Shown here piece by piece: positions 25,271-33,351 of a stretch of 64,000 bases of DNA. The DNA comes from Roseomonas sp. E05 (GTDB taxonomy: Bacteria > Pseudomonadota > Alphaproteobacteria > Acetobacterales > Acetobacteraceae), in NCBI RefSeq assembly GCF_030063475.1, contig NZ_JASIRT010000009.1, positions 1-64,000 of the forward strand. Reading direction: 5' to 3'. The number at the start of each line of letters is the position of its first letter. The first letter of the stretch is position 1. A program made the position numbers and the translations under genes. Under the pieces are notes generated by a model. That model saw nothing but the letters and a program-made list of their open reading frames with translations. It had not been told where the DNA came from and ran no database searches.

Positions 25271-26592
25271 TTCCGGCGAGGGGCGAAGGCCCGCATCAGT
25301 CCGCCTATCTCCGGCTCCGCCTCCAGTGCCCACAGCCGCGCGATCTGTGCTGGGGCATCATGGCCGGTGGCACTGGCGTGATATTTCCGCTCGAGCTCGG
25401 CATCCGTCATGGGCCGCGCCGCGCTGCCACGCGGGTCGCGAAGCTCAATGCTGCGCCGGCTGCCATCCGTCATCTGCAGCGTGACGCAGGCCGCGCCGCG
25501 CGGCAGGCTGGCATCCAGTTCCGCGCGCACCTTGCCGCGCAGCGCTGCCACGGCGGGGGTGTGCACCGCGGCGGCAGCGAAATCCTCAACCCCGGCGCTG
25601 CCGCGCAGCAGCGCGACGGCCGCCGCGTGGTGAATGCTGACCCGGGCGTCACGCTCATTGCGCGGCAGGCGATCGCCGCGATCGAGCAGAAGCTGGTCGC
25701 CGGCGACCACGACCTCGGCGATTGTGGCCGGGTCGAGCCCCTTGTGCAGTGCCAGGCAAGCATCGATGACGGCGTGGAAGACGATGCCTGCGGGATAGGG
25801 CTTGTAGGTATTGCGGGCAAACTCCCAGTGCTCGCCGAGGCCTTCGGTGATGCGCCCGACATCCGGCGCGTCGCCCATGGCCTGCGCCCAGCCGAGCCTG
25901 CCTTCCAGGGCCGAAGGGGCCGCCGTGTATCCGGCCTCGGCGAAGAGCGCAGCCAGAAGGCCGTTGCGCGCGGCATTGCCCATGCCGACATTCTTCGCCG
26001 CGGTGGGCAGGTTTTCCACCAGCCCGGCGGATTGGCTGGCAGCGATGCCAAGGGCCGCGGCGCAGCGTCCGGCATCCAGTCCCAGCAGCCGGGCTGCGCC
26101 CGCCGCCGCGCCGAACACGCCGCAGGTGGAGGTGATGTGCCATCCCCGTGCGTAGTGCCCTGGCGAGACGGCACAGCCGATGCGGCATTCCACCTCCGCG
26201 CCGAGGATGAAGGCGTGCAGCAGCGTCGCGCCGGAAACTCCGCGCAGCTCGGCCAGGGCCAGCAGCGGCGGCGCCACCGGTGCCGTGGGGTGGATCACCG
26301 TCTCCAGATGCGTATCGTCGAAATCCAGCAGGTTGGCGGCGACGGCATTGACGAAGGCGGCTCCCATGGCGTCCAGCCGCTCGGCGCGGCCGATCAGGGT
26401 GGCGCGCTGCGGGCCGGAGAAGGGTGCCATGACCTGCACGGCGGTGCTGACCGCCGGATCCTGCGCCGCGCCGAGTGCGCCGCCGAAAAAGTTCAACAGG
26501 GAACGCAGGCCCTCATGCCGCAGGGCCGCCGGCAACGCGCCGGGACGACTTGCGGAAATGAAGGCGCCGAGCTGTTCGGCCGCGCTGGTCAT
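25267..26592 (-). CDS. MmgE/PrpD-family protein
   Basis: A 441-residue MmgE/PrpD protein. DFDDTHLETVIHPTAPVAPP near residue 90 is the strongly conserved active-site block (Asp and His residues), and FILGAEVECRIG and YKPYPAGIVFHAVID follow. The second is the lid-domain motif with the family's Lys-Pro-Tyr. Likely functions are hydration or decarboxylation of a tricarboxylate-like acid. It overlaps the Bug gene upstream by 4 bases. Its TAG stop lies inside repeat copy 2, so insertion of the repeat may have trimmed or replaced the original C-terminus. Confidence 0.9.
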   Translation of the reverse strand: MTSAAEQLGAFISASRPGALPAALRHEGLRSLLNFFGGALGAAQDPAVSTAVQVMAPFSGPQRATLIGRAERLDAMGAAFVNAVAANLLDFDDTHLETVIHPTAPVAPPLLALAELRGVSGATLLHAFILGAEVECRIGCAVSPGHYARGWHITSTCGVFGAAAGAARLLGLDAGRCAAALGIAASQSAGLVENLPTAAKNVGMGNAARNGLLAALFAEAGYTAAPSALEGRLGWAQAMGDAPDVGRITEGLGEHWEFARNTYKPYPAGIVFHAVIDACLALHKGLDPATIAEVVVAGDQLLLDRGDRLPRNERDARVSIHHAAAVALLRGSAGVEDFAAAAVHTPAVAALRGKVRAELDASLPRGAACVTLQMTDGSRRSIELRDPRGSAARPMTDAELERKYHASATGHDAPAQIARLWALEAEPEIGGLMRAFAPRRN

Positions 26593-27578
26593 TGCGCCCT
26601 CGTGATTAGGCCCTGGCGCGCCGCCTCGGCCCAGCGGCGGTCGTCCTCGCGCAGGAAGGCCGCGAAGGGTTCGGGTCCCATGGCGCCAAGGTCGGCTCCG
26701 ATGGAAAGCAGGCGCTCGCGCACCTGGGGCAGTTCCAGAGCTGCACGGATGCCTTCATGCATGCGCGCGGCGATCGCCGGCGGCAGGCCGGCCGGCGCCA
26801 CCATGGCGTACCAGCCGGCGAACTCATAGCCGGCGACGCCAGCCTCCTGCAGGGTGGGAACGTCGGGCAACAGCGGCGTGCGCGTGGTGGTGGTGACGCC
26901 CAGCGCGCGGATGCGGCCGGCGCTCAGGTGCTGCGCCGCGGCGACGGTGCTGTTCCAGCCCGTCGGCAGGTGCCCGGCCACCAGATCGTTCAGGATGGGG
27001 GCGGCGCCGCGGTAGGACACTTCCAGCATTTCGACGCCGGCCAGCCGTGTGAACAGGTTGCCGGCATAGGAGATGGCGGCATCCGAGGTACCGAAGGCGA
27101 TGCTGCGCGGCGCCGCCTTCGCCGCCGCGACCAACCCGGCGACGTCGGTGAAGGCGGCCTTGCCCGAAGCCGTCAGCAGTAGCGGGTATTGTGACAGCAA
27201 CGCCACCGGCGCGAAGTCGCGCAGCGCCTCGTAGGAGAGGTTCGGCATGACATAGCGGTTCATCACCAGGCTGCCGGTATCGACCAGGAACACGTAGCCA
27301 TCGGGCTCGCTGCGGGCGACCATCTCCGAGCCGATGGCGCCGTTGGCGCCGGCACGGTTCTCGACCACCACGGTCTGACCGAGGGTCTCCACCAGCCCTG
27401 CCGACAGGGCGCGGGTGAAGATGTCGGTGCCGCCGCCAGGGGAATAGGGCACCACGAGGCGGATGGGGCGCTGCGGCCATGTGGATTGCGCGCGGGCGCC
27501 GTGCGAGGCGGCAGCCAGGGGCGCGGCGAGGGTGGCGGCGAACAGGCTGCGCCTCGGCAGCGCCCGGCTTCCTGGCAT
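26589..27578 (-). CDS. Bug/TctC-family periplasmic substrate-binding protein
   Basis: A 329-residue solute receptor with signal peptide SLFAATLAAPLAAASHGARA. The mature part reads RPIRLVVPYSPGGGTDIFTR, then VVVENRAGANGAIG and EVSYRGAAPILND. It is co-transcribed with the MmgE/PrpD gene (4-base overlap) and divergent from an SDR gene. A candidate LacI operator lies in the divergent gap. Substrate unknown; no membrane components nearby. Confidence 0.93.
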   Translation of the reverse strand: MPGSRALPRRSLFAATLAAPLAAASHGARAQSTWPQRPIRLVVPYSPGGGTDIFTRALSAGLVETLGQTVVVENRAGANGAIGSEMVARSEPDGYVFLVDTGSLVMNRYVMPNLSYEALRDFAPVALLSQYPLLLTASGKAAFTDVAGLVAAAKAAPRSIAFGTSDAAISYAGNLFTRLAGVEMLEVSYRGAAPILNDLVAGHLPTGWNSTVAAAQHLSAGRIRALGVTTTTRTPLLPDVPTLQEAGVAGYEFAGWYAMVAPAGLPPAIAARMHEGIRAALELPQVRERLLSIGADLGAMGPEPFAAFLREDDRRWAEAARQGLITRAQ

Positions 27579-27641
27579 GGCGTCCTCCTTGTGCCGCTCC
27601 CGGAACCGCTTGAGGCCGGCTGCGACCGTCTGTATGGTTCA

Positions 27642-27655
27642 TGTTATCGATATCA
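27642..27655. promoter_or_regulatory. Candidate LacI-family operator, site 1
   Basis: TGTTATCGATATCA is a near-perfect palindrome centred on CG, the LacI-family pattern. Its reverse complement differs at one base in 14 from the site at 31536. It lies in the gap between the divergent Bug (27578) and SDR (27743) genes. Confidence 0.55.
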
Positions 27656-27742
27656 CTTTGGCCCGCTGGCCGGGAGCAGTCAATTGCGCAACCTTTGGGC
27701 GGCTCCGCCATGCGCGGGGCAGGCGTGGCGGGGCGGCTGGGC

Positions 27743-28522
27743 ATGAGCCGTCCGCTGCAGGGCCGTCTGGCGCTGATCACCGGCTCGACCGGCGGGCTGG
27801 GGCTCGCCGTGGCGCACCGCCTTGCGGCGGATGGCTGCGGCATCCTGCTGCACGGCCTGCTGGAGCCGGGAGCGGCGGCGGCGATATGCGGCGCGCTGGC
27901 GGCCGAGCATGGCGTCAGCGTCACCTATCACCGGGCGGATCTGCGTCATCCGGAGGCGACGGCGGCGATGCTGCAGGCAGCCGGCGCGATCGACATCCTG
28001 GTGAACAACGCCGCCACCCGGCATTTCGCCTCGGTCGATGCCATGCCGCGCGCCGACTGGGACGACGACATCGCCGTGAACCTCTCAGCCGCCTTCGACA
28101 CCATTCGGCTGGCATTGCCGGCCATGCGGCAGCGCGGCTGGGGGCGGATCGTCAACATGTCCTCGATCTACGGCCTGATCGGAACGGTGGACCGGGTCGG
28201 CTATGTCGTGACCAAGACGGCGCTGATCGGCCTGACACGTGCAGTGGCGCTGGAGACGGCGCGGCAGGGCATCACCTGCAATGCCCTGTGCCCCGGAACC
28301 TCGCTGACGCCCGGCATTGAGGCGCGCATCCACGACGCCATGACCGCCCGTGGCCTGGACCGCGCCGCAGCCGAGGCGGGCGTGCTGACGGGCAAGCAGC
28401 CGAGCGGGCGCTTCGTGCAGCTCGGCGCCGTGGCCGGGCTGGTCGGCTTCCTGTGCAGCGACGCCGCCGGCGACATCACCGGCGCCGCACTGCCCGTGGA
28501 CGGCGGCTGGTCCGCCTCCTGA
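27743..28522 (+). CDS. Short-chain dehydrogenase/reductase (3-hydroxyacyl/hydroxybutyrate dehydrogenase-like)
   Basis: An SDR of 259 residues. The cofactor motif is LITGSTGGLGLAVA, NNAATRHFAS follows strand 4, and the catalytic Ser and Tyr-x3-Lys are in NMSSIYGLIG and RVGYVVTKTALIG. The PSGRFVQLGAVAGLVGFLCS block resembles D-beta-hydroxybutyrate dehydrogenases. I start at ATG 27743 (MSRPLQGRLALITGS); the frame is open to 27641 but that part covers the candidate LacI operator. It is probably repressed by the LacI protein at 30483. Confidence 0.9.
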   Translation: MSRPLQGRLALITGSTGGLGLAVAHRLAADGCGILLHGLLEPGAAAAICGALAAEHGVSVTYHRADLRHPEATAAMLQAAGAIDILVNNAATRHFASVDAMPRADWDDDIAVNLSAAFDTIRLALPAMRQRGWGRIVNMSSIYGLIGTVDRVGYVVTKTALIGLTRAVALETARQGITCNALCPGTSLTPGIEARIHDAMTARGLDRAAAEAGVLTGKQPSGRFVQLGAVAGLVGFLCSDAAGDITGAALPVDGGWSAS

Positions 28523-28634
28523 AGCGCTGCCGCGGCGCAGACCGTGCGCGGGCCAGGGGAACGAAGGGAACGCCGGGGACGCCGGGGAGGGATCATCCCG
28601 CCCTGTTCTGGCCCCGCCAAGGGAGGAACAAGCC

Positions 28635-29597
28635 ATGATGCGCAGAGCGACGCTCCTGTCTGTCGCTGCCCTGCTCGCTGCCCCGCGGATCGTGCGGGCG
28701 CAGTCCTGGCCGGCGCGCCCCATCCGGCTGATCGTGGCTTGGCCGCCTGGCGGCACCACGGACATCCTGGCGCGCCAGTTGCAGCCGCAGCTCTCTGTGG
28801 CGCTCGGCCAGCCGGTGGTGATCGAGAATCGCGGCGGCGCTTCCGGAGCCATCGGCGCCGCCGAGATCGTCCACGCCGCCAAGGATGGCCACGCCTTCGG
28901 CATGGTGACCAGCACGCTGCTCTCCATGGCGCTGCTGCAGCGCCAGTCCTACGACCCCATCGCCGACGTGACGCCCATTCTGCTGCATTCGCGCGTGGCC
29001 AATATCCTGGCGGTGCATCCCTCGCTGCCGGTGCATTCGGTGGCCGAGCTGATTGCGCTCGCCCGGGCGCAACCGGGAAAGCTGGCCTTCGGCTCGCCCG
29101 GTATCGGCTCGGCGGTGCATATCTCGGGTGAGATGTTCAAGCTGGCCACGGGGACCTCGATGATCCACGTGCCCTATCGCGGCGGTGGCCCGGCGCTGAC
29201 CGACCTCGCCGGCGGTTCGTTGCAGTTGATGTTCGGCAATGCCAGCTCCACCCTGCCTTTCGTGCGCGACGGTCGGGTGCGGCCGCTGGCCGTCACCTCG
29301 GCAACCCGGGCGCCCTATCTGCCGGATCTGCCGACGCTGGCCGAGTCCGGCCTGCCGGGCTTCGCGATCGACGAATGGTACGCCTGCATCGGCCCCGCCG
29401 GCATGCCGCCCGCCGTCGTGCAGCGGCTGAACGCCAGCATCATGGACATCATCGCCGCACCGGAGGAACGTGCCCGTCTGCTGGAGATGGGGGCGGAGGT
29501 GGCCGGTGGCTCGCCGCAGGACTTCGGCCGCTTCATGCGGGACGAGACGGACAAGATCGGCCGGGTGGTGCGCGACGCGGGCATCAGCCTGGATTAG
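28635..29597 (+). CDS. Bug/TctC-family periplasmic substrate-binding protein
   Basis: A 320-residue solute receptor with signal peptide MMRRATLLSVAALLAAPRIV and an RAQ cleavage region. Mature blocks are RPIRLIVAWPPGGTTDILAR, VVIENRGGASGAIG and MIHVPYRGGGPALTDL. AGGAACAAGCC precedes ATG 28635. It stands between two SDR genes in one direction, so it probably shares their transcript. It is the fourth orphan Bug protein in the window. Confidence 0.93.
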   Translation: MMRRATLLSVAALLAAPRIVRAQSWPARPIRLIVAWPPGGTTDILARQLQPQLSVALGQPVVIENRGGASGAIGAAEIVHAAKDGHAFGMVTSTLLSMALLQRQSYDPIADVTPILLHSRVANILAVHPSLPVHSVAELIALARAQPGKLAFGSPGIGSAVHISGEMFKLATGTSMIHVPYRGGGPALTDLAGGSLQLMFGNASSTLPFVRDGRVRPLAVTSATRAPYLPDLPTLAESGLPGFAIDEWYACIGPAGMPPAVVQRLNASIMDIIAAPEERARLLEMGAEVAGGSPQDFGRFMRDETDKIGRVVRDAGISLD

Positions 29598-29609
29598 GAC
29601 GCAACAGCG

Positions 29610-30380
29610 ATGAACCGAACTCTCGAAGGCCGGGCGGCCCTGGTCAGCGGCGCCAGCCGTGGCATCGGCCTGGCGATCGCGCGGCGGCTGGCTGCGGAAG
29701 GCGCACAGGTGATGCTGGTGGCGCGCTCCGCCGCACTGCTGGAGGCCGAGGCGGCGGCCCTGCCGGGCGCGGCCGCCTTCGCCGCCGACCTGACGCAGCC
29801 GGAGGCCGCCGGCCAGGCCGTGGCGGCTGCCGTGGCGAGCTTCGGCCGTCTGGATCTGCTGGTGCACAGCGCCGGCGCCACCCGGCGCGGCGATTTCCTG
29901 GCGCTGCCGGACGAGGCCTGGGCCGACGGATACGCCCTGAAGCTGTTCGGCGGAATGCGGCTCTGCCGCGCCGCCTGGCCGCACCTGGTCGCGGCAGCCG
30001 GCGCGGCGGTGCTGATTGCCGGTATCGGCGGGCGGCTGGCCAGCGCGGATTTCACCATCGGCGGTTCGGTCAACGCGGCCCTGATCAACCTGACCAAGGC
30101 CCTGGCCGATCGGGGCATCCGCGACGGCGTCAGGGTCAATGCCATCAATCCCGGCAACATCCGGACCGACCGGCTGGCCGGGCGCATCGCCGCGCTGGCG
30201 CAGGAGCGGGGCATCGGCGCCGAGGAGGCGGCCCAGGGGCTGGCCTCCGAATCCGGCATCGCCCGCTTTGGCCTGCCGGAGGAGATCGCCGCGGCCGTGG
30301 CCTTCCTGGCGGGGCCGGAGGCAAGCTACGTGCAGGGCAGCATTCTGGACGTCGATGGCGGCTGGATGCGGGCGGTGTAA
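29610..30380 (+). CDS. SDR-family protein lacking the catalytic Tyr-x3-Lys
   Basis: A 256-residue Rossmann protein with a normal cofactor site (ALVSGASRGIGLAIARRL), HSAGATRRGDF after strand 4 and a normal end (VDGGWMRAV). The active-site strand reads LIAGIGGRLASADFTIGGSV, so the catalytic Ser, Tyr and Lys of classical SDRs are not at their places (Phe-Thr-Ile-Gly-Gly where Tyr-x3-Lys is expected). It may be an atypical SDR using other residues, or a non-catalytic binding protein. It lies 12 bases after the Bug gene. Confidence 0.85.
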   Translation: MNRTLEGRAALVSGASRGIGLAIARRLAAEGAQVMLVARSAALLEAEAAALPGAAAFAADLTQPEAAGQAVAAAVASFGRLDLLVHSAGATRRGDFLALPDEAWADGYALKLFGGMRLCRAAWPHLVAAAGAAVLIAGIGGRLASADFTIGGSVNAALINLTKALADRGIRDGVRVNAINPGNIRTDRLAGRIAALAQERGIGAEEAAQGLASESGIARFGLPEEIAAAVAFLAGPEASYVQGSILDVDGGWMRAV

Positions 30381-30482
30381 TATTCGGGGGAGAATGACTT
30401 CTCCCCTCCGCACCCTTTTCCCATCTCCCACAGGTCGGCAGCCGGGGTGGGCCGTACCTCCCCTGTGGCAAGGCGCAGCGCC

Positions 30483-31502
30483 ATGAGTGAAACGGGCAAG
30501 GCCAGCGGCCTGGTGCGCATGCGCGACGTGGCGCGGATGGCCGGCGTTTCCACCATGACCGTGTCGCGCGCGCTGAGCGATCCCAGCAAGGTCTCGGTGG
30601 AGGTGCGGGAACGGATCAACGCGGCCGTGCAGGCGGCGGGCTACCTGCCGAACAGGCTGGCCGGCAGCTTGTCCTCCCGCCGCTCGACGCTGGTCGGCCT
30701 GATTGTGCCGAACATCGACAACTCGCTGTATTCCACCACCATCAAGGCGGTGTCCGAGGTGCTGCGGCAGAGCGGGCACCAGCTCATGATCGCCGATTGC
30801 GGCTATGGCAGCCAGAAGGAGGAAGCGCTGATCGGCGCTTTCCTGGCGCAGCAGGTGGCCGGGCTGATCCTGCACAACGCCACCCACACGGACCATTCGC
30901 GCGCGATGATCCGGCGTGCCGGCGTGCCAGTGGTCGAGATCGGCAACCTCCCCGCGGACCCGCTGGATATGGTGGTCAGCTATTCGAACCACGAGGCGGC
31001 CCGGGCGATGACGCTGCATCTGGCGCGGCTCGGCTACCGCCGCATAGCCCTGGTCACTCTCCCGGCGCGGGACAACGACCGCACCCTGGACCGCCAGCGG
31101 GGCTACCGCGCCGCCCTGGCCGAGGCGCGGCTGGCCGAGGACCCGCAACTGGTCGTCGAAATGCCGCCTGGCCTCGATTCCGGCGCCGAGACGGTGGCGC
31201 GGCTGGTCGAGGCCGATGCCCCGGCCGATGCGATCTTCTTTGCCGGCGACGTGCTGGCCGTCGGTGCCCTTCTCGAATGCCAGCGCCGCGGCTGGGCGGT
31301 GCCCGGCCGGGTCGCCATCGCCGCCTTCGACAATCTGGAGCTGATGCGCCACCTGATGCCCGGCATCACCACCCTGCGGCTGCCGCGTGCCGAGATCGGC
31401 CGGCGCGGTGCCGAGATCCTGCTCGACCGCATCCAGGGCCGCTCGACGGAGCGGCGCGCCGTCGATCTGCGTTTCGAGATCGTTCAACGCGGCAGTACCT
31501 GA
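30483..31502 (+). CDS. LacI-family transcriptional regulator
   Basis: A 339-residue regulator. The helix-turn-helix and hinge are MRDVARMAGVSTMTVSRAL and NRLAGSLSSRRS; the periplasmic-binding-like core follows (VGLIVPNIDNSLYSTTIKAV; FFAGDVLAVGALLECQRRG). This subfamily (GntR/gluconate-like) often senses sugar acids. It lies between the SDR/Bug genes and a HIBADH-type gene. Matching CG-centred palindromes at 27642 and 31536 make it the likely local regulator. I start at ATG 30483; the frame is open to 30447. Confidence 0.92.
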   Translation: MSETGKASGLVRMRDVARMAGVSTMTVSRALSDPSKVSVEVRERINAAVQAAGYLPNRLAGSLSSRRSTLVGLIVPNIDNSLYSTTIKAVSEVLRQSGHQLMIADCGYGSQKEEALIGAFLAQQVAGLILHNATHTDHSRAMIRRAGVPVVEIGNLPADPLDMVVSYSNHEAARAMTLHLARLGYRRIALVTLPARDNDRTLDRQRGYRAALAEARLAEDPQLVVEMPPGLDSGAETVARLVEADAPADAIFFAGDVLAVGALLECQRRGWAVPGRVAIAAFDNLELMRHLMPGITTLRLPRAEIGRRGAEILLDRIQGRSTERRAVDLRFEIVQRGST

Positions 31503-31535
31503 AGCGGGCGGTACGGGGCCGGCGCGCTGCCTGCA

Positions 31536-31549
31536 TGATATCGATACCA
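31536..31549. promoter_or_regulatory. Candidate LacI-family operator, site 2
   Basis: TGATATCGATACCA matches the reverse complement of site 1 (27642) at 13 of 14 bases. It lies 34 bp after the LacI gene and 64 bp before the HIBADH-type gene, placing it in that gene's promoter region. Confidence 0.55.
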
Positions 31550-31613
31550 TATTTCGCTTGTGCCTGGGTCGGTGGCTGCCTAGACCCGGGAAGGAAAGCG
31601 AAGGAGGAACGCC

Positions 31614-32579
31614 ATGTCAGGCCAGGTGCTGGGCTTCGTCGGGCTTGGGCAGATGGGCAGCCGCATGGCGGCGCGCCTGATCGATGCAGGCCACCGCCTC
31701 GTCGTCTGCGACCCCGTGGAGGCGGCGGTGGCACCGCTGCTGGCTCGCGGCGCAGAGCGCGCGGCAACGCCGATGGAGGTCGCCGACCGCGCCGATATCG
31801 TGCTCGGCAGCCTGCCTACGCCTGATGTGGTGCGGGCCGTGGGTCTCGGGCCGGATGGCGTGCTGCAGGGGCAGCGGGCGCGGCGCTTCATCGATCTGTC
31901 GACGACCGGGCCGCGTGTCGCGCAGCAGGTTGCCGCCGTCTTCACCGGGCAGGGCCGCACCGCCATCGACGCGCCGGTCAGCGGCGGCATTACCGGCGCC
32001 GAGAAGGGCACGCTGGCCATCATGGTCTCCGGCCCGCGCGATGCTTACGAGGAGATCGCGCCGATCCTCGCCATCCTGGGCAAGCCTTTCTTCTGCGGCG
32101 AGCAGCCAGGCCAGGCGCAGGTGATGAAGCTGTGCAACAACCTGCTGGCCGCGGCGGCGCTGGCGGTGTCCTCGGAGGCCATCGTGATGGGTGTCAAGGC
32201 CGGGCTGGACCCCAGCCTGATGTGCGAGGTGATCAACGCCAGCAGCGGCCGCAACAGCGCGACGCAGGACAAGTTCCCGCGTGCCATCATTCCGCGCAGC
32301 TTCGACTTCGGCTTCGCCACCGGCCTTTCGCACAAGGACGTCCGGCTGTGCGTCGACGAGGCCGAAGCGATGGGCGTGCCGATGGTGGTGGGCAGTGCCG
32401 TGCGCCAGATGCTGGCTGTGACCAGTGCGTCCTTCGGCGCGGAGAGCGACTTCACCTCCATCGTGCGCGTGGTCGAGGCCTGGGCCGGCGTCGAGGTCGG
32501 CGCAGCCGCATCGGCGCCTTCCACACGCTCGCCGGCACTGCAACCAGGCAGCTCTGATGTCCGTCCCTTCAAGGGGTAG
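31614..32579 (+). CDS. Beta-hydroxyacid dehydrogenase family (HIBADH-like) oxidoreductase with an IS-derived tail
   Basis: A 321-residue enzyme. The cofactor motif is LGFVGLGQMGSRMAARL, the substrate loop APVSGGITGAEKGTL, and the catalytic Lys lies in AQVMKLCNNLLAAA. The family sequence should end near WAGVEVG; about 22 further residues follow up to TAG 32579, where an IS110 remnant lies on the other strand. Insertion probably replaced the original stop. AAGGAGG precedes ATG 31614. The LacI-type site upstream suggests control with the rest of the cluster. Confidence 0.9.
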   Translation: MSGQVLGFVGLGQMGSRMAARLIDAGHRLVVCDPVEAAVAPLLARGAERAATPMEVADRADIVLGSLPTPDVVRAVGLGPDGVLQGQRARRFIDLSTTGPRVAQQVAAVFTGQGRTAIDAPVSGGITGAEKGTLAIMVSGPRDAYEEIAPILAILGKPFFCGEQPGQAQVMKLCNNLLAAAALAVSSEAIVMGVKAGLDPSLMCEVINASSGRNSATQDKFPRAIIPRSFDFGFATGLSHKDVRLCVDEAEAMGVPMVVGSAVRQMLAVTSASFGAESDFTSIVRVVEAWAGVEVGAAASAPSTRSPALQPGSSDVRPFKG

Positions 32580-32605
32580 ACGCACGTAGCCGTTCGCCGG
32601 GCAGC

Positions 32606-32722
32606 CTGGTTCGGGATCTCGCCCACAAAGCGGACCTCGCCATCCCGGCCAGCCTCCGCAACACAGACGATGATCGCCGGCTTGTGCACATCCAGTCCAA
32701 TCAAGCTGATAAGCTCGCCCAC
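32606..32722 (-). pseudogene. IS110-family transposase, N-terminal remnant
   Basis: From GTG 32722 the minus strand reads VGELISLIGLDVHKPAIIV, then EVRFVGEIPNQ, the RuvC-like start (first catalytic Asp in GLDVHK) of IS110 transposases. Similarity ends after about 39 residues; the rest of the gene and the element ends are missing. It sits against the 3' end of the HIBADH-type gene. Confidence 0.7.
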
Positions 32723-32866
32723 GGCCCGTCTCCTGTGCTGAGGCAAGGCGCCGGCCCGCCCGGCGCAATCCTCGTCATTCCTGCACAGTTCGAGGCGGGC
32801 CACCCCCGCCTCAGACGGACGTCTGGTCTGGCGTGGCACCTGCGGCGTGAGCCCGCGCCGCTGCGG

Positions 32867-33192
32867 CGGGATGCGCCGATCCTGATCCTGGACGAGGCGC
32901 TCTCGGCCGTGGACGCGGAGAACGAGGCGCTGGACCGGCTGCGCCGCCACGTCGCACCGGTGGCGCAGGATACCTATCTTTCAACGACACGCCGGAGGCG
33001 AATATCCGGCTCGCCCGGCCGGGGGCGACGGCGGAGGAGCTGTCGCAGGCGGTGGAGCGCGCGTCGCTGACCGGCTTTGCCGCCACGCTGCCGCAGGGCA
33101 TGGCGACGCCTGTCGGCGAACGCGGCGTGCAGTTCTCCGGCGGGCAGCGCCAGCGCATCGCCACCGCCGCGCTTGATGCCCGTGTGGATTGA
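32867..33192 (+). pseudogene. ABC-transporter ATPase remnant, permuted and frameshifted
   Basis: The plus strand shows DAPILILDEALSAVDAENEA (Walker B and D-loop), then RRHVAPVAQDTYL (Q-loop). After a one-base loss at about 32979 come FNDTPEANIRLARP and VQFSGGQRQRIA (signature), ending in a stop at 33192. Walker B therefore precedes the Q-loop, the reverse of a real ATPase. The simplest reading is that the end of one exporter ATPase was joined by deletion to the middle of a tandem second one, as in two-gene exporters of the CydDC or lipid-exporter type. It is not functional. No gene is seen between here and 33351. Confidence 0.75.
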
Positions 33193-33351
33193 GCGGCGCG
33201 GTCCGGGCCCGTTGCGGCATCGTCCTGCGGATCGGATTGCTGAAGGGCAGATGGCAGATCCCGGCGCCTCCACCGGCATTGATGCTGGAAGCCCCTTGGG
33301 GTTTCCCGGAACATCCTGGAACTGCGCCGCTTCACGACCGCATTCTGGCGC

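Noticed and set aside
25360-26829. Long plus-strand open frame opposite the MmgE/PrpD and Bug genes
   Set aside because: It is an antisense shadow of genes with clear family motifs; its translation is Gly/Arg/Gln-rich without any motif.
28593-31550. 985-residue minus-strand open frame
   Set aside because: It runs antisense through two SDRs, a Bug protein and a LacI regulator with clear motifs; the length reflects high GC content.
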